This document shows, piece by piece, positions 59,181-64,000 of a DNA stretch of 64,000 nt (positions are counted from its first letter, which is position 1; each line of letters starts with the position of its first letter). The DNA is taken from contig NC_092562.1 of NCBI RefSeq assembly GCF_037975245.1, positions 7,541,001 to 7,605,000 of the forward strand, written 5' to 3'. The notes beneath the pieces were generated by a model that worked only from the letters and a program-made list of their open reading frames with translations, ran no database searches and was not told the origin of the DNA. A program made the translations under genes and the position numbers. This DNA is from Apostichopus japonicus (Eukaryota > Echinodermata > Holothuroidea > Aspidochirotida > Stichopodidae).

Positions 59181-62100
59181 GCACATTCGATTGATCGGTA
59201 CCGCACATTCGATTTATCGGTACCGCACAATCGATTGATCGGTACCGCACATTCATTTTATCTGTACCGCATCTTCGATTGATCGGTACCACACATTCGA
59301 TTTATCGGTACCGCACCCTCGATTTATAGGTATCGCACAATCGATTTATCGGTACCGCACATTCGATTTATCGGTACCGCACAATCGATTGATCGGTACC
59401 GCACAATCGATTTATCGGTACCGCACATTCGATTGATCGGTACCGCACATTCGATTGATCGGTACCGAACATTCGAATGATCGGTGTCGCACATTCGATT
59501 TATAGGTACCGCACATTCGATTGATCGGTACCGCACATTCGATTGATCGGTACCGCACATTCGATTTATCGGTACCGCACATTCGATTGATCGATACCGC
59601 ACATTCGAATAATCGGTACTGCACATTCGAATGATCGGTACCGCACATTCGATTTATCGGTACCGCTCAATCGATTTATCGGTACCGCACATTCGATTTA
59701 TCGGTACCGCACATTCGATCGATCGGTACCGCACATTCATTTTATCTGCACCGCACCTTCGATTGATCGGTACCACACATTCGATTTATCGGTACCGCAC
59801 CCTCGATTTATAGGTACCGCACAATCGATTTATCGGTACCGCACATTCGATTTATCGGTACCGCACATTCGATTGATCACTACCGCACATTCGATTGTTC
59901 GGTACCGCACATTCGATTGATCGGTACCGCACATTCGATTGATCACTACCGCACATTCGAATGATCGGTACTGCACATTCGAATGATCGGTACCGCACAT
60001 TCGATTTATCGGTATCTCACATTCGATTTATCGGTACAGCACATTCGATTGATCGGTACCGCACATTCGATTTATCGGTACCGCACATTCGATTTATCGG
60101 TAACGCACATTCGATTTATCGGTACCGCACATTCGATTTATCGGTACCGCACAATCGATTTATCGGTACCGCACATTTGATTTATCGGTACCGCACATTC
60201 GATTTATAGGTACCGCACAATCGATTTATCGGTACCGCACATTCGATTTATAGGTACCGCACAATCGATTTATCGGTACCGCACATTCGATTTATCGGTA
60301 CCGCACATTCGATTGATCGGTACCGCACATTCGATTGATCGGTACCGAACATTCGAATGATCGGTGTCGCACATTCGATTGATCGGTACCGCACATTCGA
60401 TTGATCGGTACCGCAAATTCGATTGATCGGTACCGCACATTCGATTGATCGGTACAGCACATTCGATTGATCGGTACCGCACATTCGATTGATCGATACC
60501 GCACATTCGAATAATCGGTACTGCACATTCGAATGATCGGTACCGCACATTCGATTTATCGGTACCGCACATTCGATTGATCACTACCGCACATTTGATT
60601 GTTCGGTACCGCACATTCGATTGATCGGTACCGCACATTCGATTGATCGGTACCGCACATTCGAATGATCGGTACTGCACATTCGAATGATCGGTACCGA
60701 ACATTCGATTGATCGGTACCGCACATTCGATTTATCGGTACCGCACATTTGATTTATCGGTACAGCACATTCGATTGATCGGTACCGCACATTCGATTTA
60801 TCGGTACCGCACATTCGATTGATCGGTAACGCACATTCGATTTATCGGTACCGCACATTCGATTTATCGGTACCGCACAATCGATTGATCGGTACCGAAC
60901 GTTCGAGTGATCGGTACAGCACATTCGATTGATCGGTACCGCACATTCGATTTATCGGTACCGCACATTCGATTTATCGGTACCGCACATTCGATTGATC
61001 GATACCGCACATTCGAATAATCGGTACTGCACATTCGAATGATCGGTACCGCACATTCGATTTATCGGTACCGCACAATCGATTTATCGGTACCGCACAT
61101 TCGATTTATCGGTACCGCACATTCGATTGATCGGTGTCGCACATTCGATTTATAGGTACCGCACATTCGATTGATCGGTACCGCACATTCGATTTATCGG
61201 TACCGCACATTCGATTGATCGATACCGCACATTCGAATAATCGGTACTGCACATTCGAATGATCGGTACCGCACATTCGATTTATCGGTACCGCACAATC
61301 GATTTATCGGTACCGCACATTCGATTTATCGGTACCGCACATTCGATTTATCGGTACCGCACATTCGATTGATCACTACCGCACATTCGAATGATCGGTA
61401 CCGCACATTCGATTGATCGGTACCGAACATTCGAATGATCGGTGTCGCACATTCGATTTATAGGTACCGCACATTCGATTGATCGGTACCGCACATTCGA
61501 TTTATCGGTACCGCACATTCGATTTATCGGTACCGCACATTCGATTGATCGATACCGCACATTCGAATAATCGGTACTGCACATTCGAATGATCGGTACC
61601 GCACATTCGATTTATCGGTACCGCACAATCGATTTATCGGTACCGCACATTCGATTTATCGGTACCGCACATTCGATTGATCGGTACCGCACATTCATTT
61701 TATCTGTACCGCACCTTCGATTGATCGGTACCACACATTCGATTTATCGGTACCGCACATTCGATTTATAGGTACCGCACAATCGATTTATAGGTACCGC
61801 ACATTCGATTTATCGGTACCGCACATTCGATTGATCACTACCGCACATTCGATTGTTCGGTACCGCACATTCGATTGATCGGTACCGCACATTCGATTGA
61901 TCACTACCGCACATTCGAATGATCGGTACTGCACATTCGAATGATCGGTACCGCACATTCGATTTATCGGTACGGCACATTCGATTTATCGGTACCGCAC
62001 ATTCGATTGATCGGTACCGCACATTCGATTTATCGGTACCGCACATTCGATTTATCGGTAACGCACATTCGATTTATCGGTACCGCACATTCGATTTATC

Positions 62101-64000
62101 AGTACCGCACAATCGATTTATCGGTACCGCACATTCGATTTATCGGTACCGCACATTCGATTTATAGGTACCGCACAATCGATTTATCGGTACCGCACAT
62201 TCGATTTATAGGTACCGCACAATCGATTGATCGGTACCGCACATTCGATTTATCGGTACCGCACATTCGATTGATCGGTACCGCACATTCGATTGATCGG
62301 TACCGAACATTCGAATGATCGGTGTCGCACATTCGATTGATCGGTACCGCACATTCGATTGATCGGTACCACACATTCGATTTATCGGTACCGCACATTC
62401 GATTGATCGGTACCGCACATTCGATTTATCGGTACCGCACATTCGATTGATCACTACCGCACATTTGATTGTTCGGTACCGCACATTCGATTGATCGGTA
62501 CCGCACATTCGATTGATCGGTACCGCACATTCGAATGATCGGTACTGCACATTCGAATGATCGGTACCGAACATTCGATTTATCGGTACCGCACATTCGA
62601 TTTATCGGTACCGCACATTCGATTTATCGGTACAGCACATTCGATTGATCGGTACCGCACATTCGATTGATCGATACCGCACATTCGAATGATCGGTACT
62701 GCACATTCGGATGATCGGTACCGCACATTCGATTGATCGGTACCGCACAATCGATTTATCGGTACCGCAAAATCGATTTATCGGTACCGCACAATCGATT
62801 GATCGATACCGCACATTCGATTGATCGGTACCGAACATTCGAGTGATCGATACCGCACATTCGAATGATCGGTACCGCACATTCGATTGATCGGTACCGA
62901 ACATTCGATTTATCGGTACCGCACATTCGAATGATTGGTACCGCACATTCGATTTATCGGTACCGCACATTCGATTGATCGGTACCGAACATTCGAATGA
63001 TCGTTAACACACGTTCGAATGATCGGTACCGCACATTCGATTGATCGATACCGCACATTCGATTGATCGGTACGGCACATTCGAATGATCGATAGAGCAC
63101 ATTCGATTTATCGGTACCGCACATTCGATTTATCGGTACAGCACATTCGACTGATCGGTACCGCACATTCATTTTATCTGTACCGCACCTTCGATTGATC
63201 GGTACCACACATTCGATTTATCGGTACCGCACATTCGATTTATCGGTACCGCACAATCGATTTATCGGTACCGCACATTCGATTTATCGGTACCGCACAA
63301 TCAATTGATCGTTACCGCACATTCGATTGATCGGTACCGAACGTTCGAGTGATCGGTACCGCACATTCGATTGTTCGGTACCACACTTTCGATTGATCGG
63401 TACCGCTCATTCGATTGATCGATACCGCACATTCGAATGATCGGTACTGCACATTCGATTGATCGGTACCGCACTTTCGATTTATCGGTACCGCACATTC
63501 GATTTATCGGTACCGCACATTCGATTGATCGGTACCGCACAATCGATTAATCGGTACCGAACATTCGATTTATCGGTACCGCACATTCGATTGATCGGTA
63601 CCGCACATTCGATTGTTCGGTACCGCACATTCGATTGTTCGATACCGCACATTCGATTTATCGGTACCGCACATTCGAATGATCGGTACCGCACATTCGA
63701 TTGATCGGTACCGCACATTCATTTTATCTGTACCGCACCTTCGATTGATCGGTACCACACATTCGAGTTATCGGTACCGCACATTCGATTTATAGGTACC
63801 GCACAATCGATTTATCGGTACCGCACATTCGATTTATCGGTACCGCACATTCGATTTATCGGTACCGCACATTCGATTTATCGGTACCGCACATTCGATT
63901 TATCGGTACCGCACAATCGATTGATCGGTACCGCACATTCGATTGATCGATACCGCACATTCGATTGATCGGTACCGAACATTCGATTGATCGGTGTCGC
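59181..64000. repeat. right-hand array segment
   Basis: About 59440-60370 repeats at 61400-62330 (+1958, 89 units), and about 59370-60490 matches 41340-42370. Between them, 60.6-61.4 kb holds repeated short modules ending in GAATAATCGG. After 62.6 kb the order resembles the start of the window: 62954-63208 is like 4414-4668, and 63301-63540 like the 2.3-2.6 kb module. The window stops inside a TGTCGC unit, so the array continues. Confidence 0.75.

Larger units (their letters stand above)
1..64000. repeat. 22-bp satellite array filling the whole window
   Basis: Every stretch I read is a copy of a 22-bp unit, halves GGTACCGCAC and ATTCGATTGATC, all in the same orientation, with no spacer and no unique insertion. 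A consensus copy is at 372-393. Numbering from the first G of GGTACC, the recurrent variants are position 19 G or T, T12A, T17A or T17G, A11T/G/C, G2A or G2T, G1T, C6T/A/G, G7A, C8A, C14A, T18C, A20T and C22A. GGTACC (KpnI/Acc65I) and GATC recur in most units. The array enters at base 1 and leaves at base 64000 mid-unit, so its true size is unknown. No coding gene, tRNA, rRNA, mobile element, origin or terminator is visible. Long head-to-tail arrays with nested block duplications are typical of eukaryotic satellite DNA evolving by unequal exchange; the chromosomal position is inference. Confidence 0.98.

Noticed and set aside
1-64000. CRISPR array.
   Set aside because: Units are contiguous with no spacers, 22 bp is the whole period, and no cas genes or leader are present.
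1-64000. Large bacterial repeat-protein or surface-adhesin gene.
   Set aside because: Length changes of 1, 5 and 6 bp shift the frame repeatedly, and stops occur every few units on both strands. There are no third-codon-position patterns, since the DNA period (22) is not a multiple of three.
1-64000. Telomeric repeat tract.
   Set aside because: The unit is 22 bp with mixed composition, lacks a G-rich strand and has no short TTAGGG-like core.
1-64000. Transposon, insertion sequence or LTR nested in the array.
   Set aside because: No stretch longer than one unit departs from the monomer, and no terminal repeats, transposase frame or poly-A tail was seen.
1-64000. tRNA, rRNA, riboswitch or other structured RNA gene.
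   Set aside because: Hairpin-forming palindromes exist in every unit but are part of the satellite; no clover-leaf or rRNA-like sequence is present.

Overview
The whole 64 kb window is one uninterrupted tandem (satellite/minisatellite) array. I see no gene, RNA gene, transposon or unique-sequence island in it. The monomer is 22 bp: a ten-base half GGTACCGCAC followed by a twelve-base half ATTCGATTGATC (a consensus copy lies at 372-393). Roughly 2,900 units lie head to tail in one orientation, and the array runs off both ends of the window. The monomer is 50% GC and carries three CpGs, a count-based CpG observed/expected of about 2.2 for the consensus. An array of this size and organisation points to a eukaryotic nuclear genome, probably heterochromatin (centromeric, pericentromeric or subtelomeric). 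I do not recognise the family and cannot name the organism.

Structure exists at three levels. (1) Inside the monomer there are two dyad-symmetric cores, CGGTACCG across the unit junction and the near-palindrome CATTCGATTG, with centres exactly 11 bp apart. (2) Units differ at a few favoured positions. The main ones are G/T at position 19, T12A, T17A, A11T, G2A, C6T/A/G, G7A, C8A and C22A. Rare length variants of 20-28 bp act as landmarks. (3) Ordered strings of variants are themselves duplicated as blocks of about 1-6 kb.

Region by region: 1-2.3 kb recurs at 5.26-7.56 kb (offset 5257). 2.3-5.26 kb is a mosaic of short modules. 5.7-14.56 kb is three tandem copies of a ~2.9-3.0 kb block. 15.9-21.5 kb recurs at 22.0-27.2 kb (offset about 6.07 falling to 5.70 kb), and 25.6-27.3 kb recurs at 27.6-29.3 kb (offset about 2.0 kb). 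29.3-35.4 kb is mosaic; its 33.1-33.7 kb part matches 5.06-5.66 kb. 35.4-36.3 kb recurs at 36.6-37.6 kb, with parts again at 43.6 and 46.8 kb. 37.8-39.4 kb recurs at 39.8-41.4 kb (1979). 44.15-45.95 kb recurs at 48.2-50.0 kb (4067). 48.8-54.0 kb is followed directly by a nearly perfect copy at 54.0-59.2 kb. 59.4-60.4 kb recurs at 61.4-62.3 kb (1958). The last kilobase resembles 4.4-4.7 kb.

The many open reading frames of 60-232 codons are a by-product of the repeat. Three 22-bp units make 66 bp, so they encode a 22-residue cycle, and the consensus minus strand contains no stop codon in any frame. They should not be annotated as genes. Comparisons were made by eye, so block edges are good to about one or two monomers.
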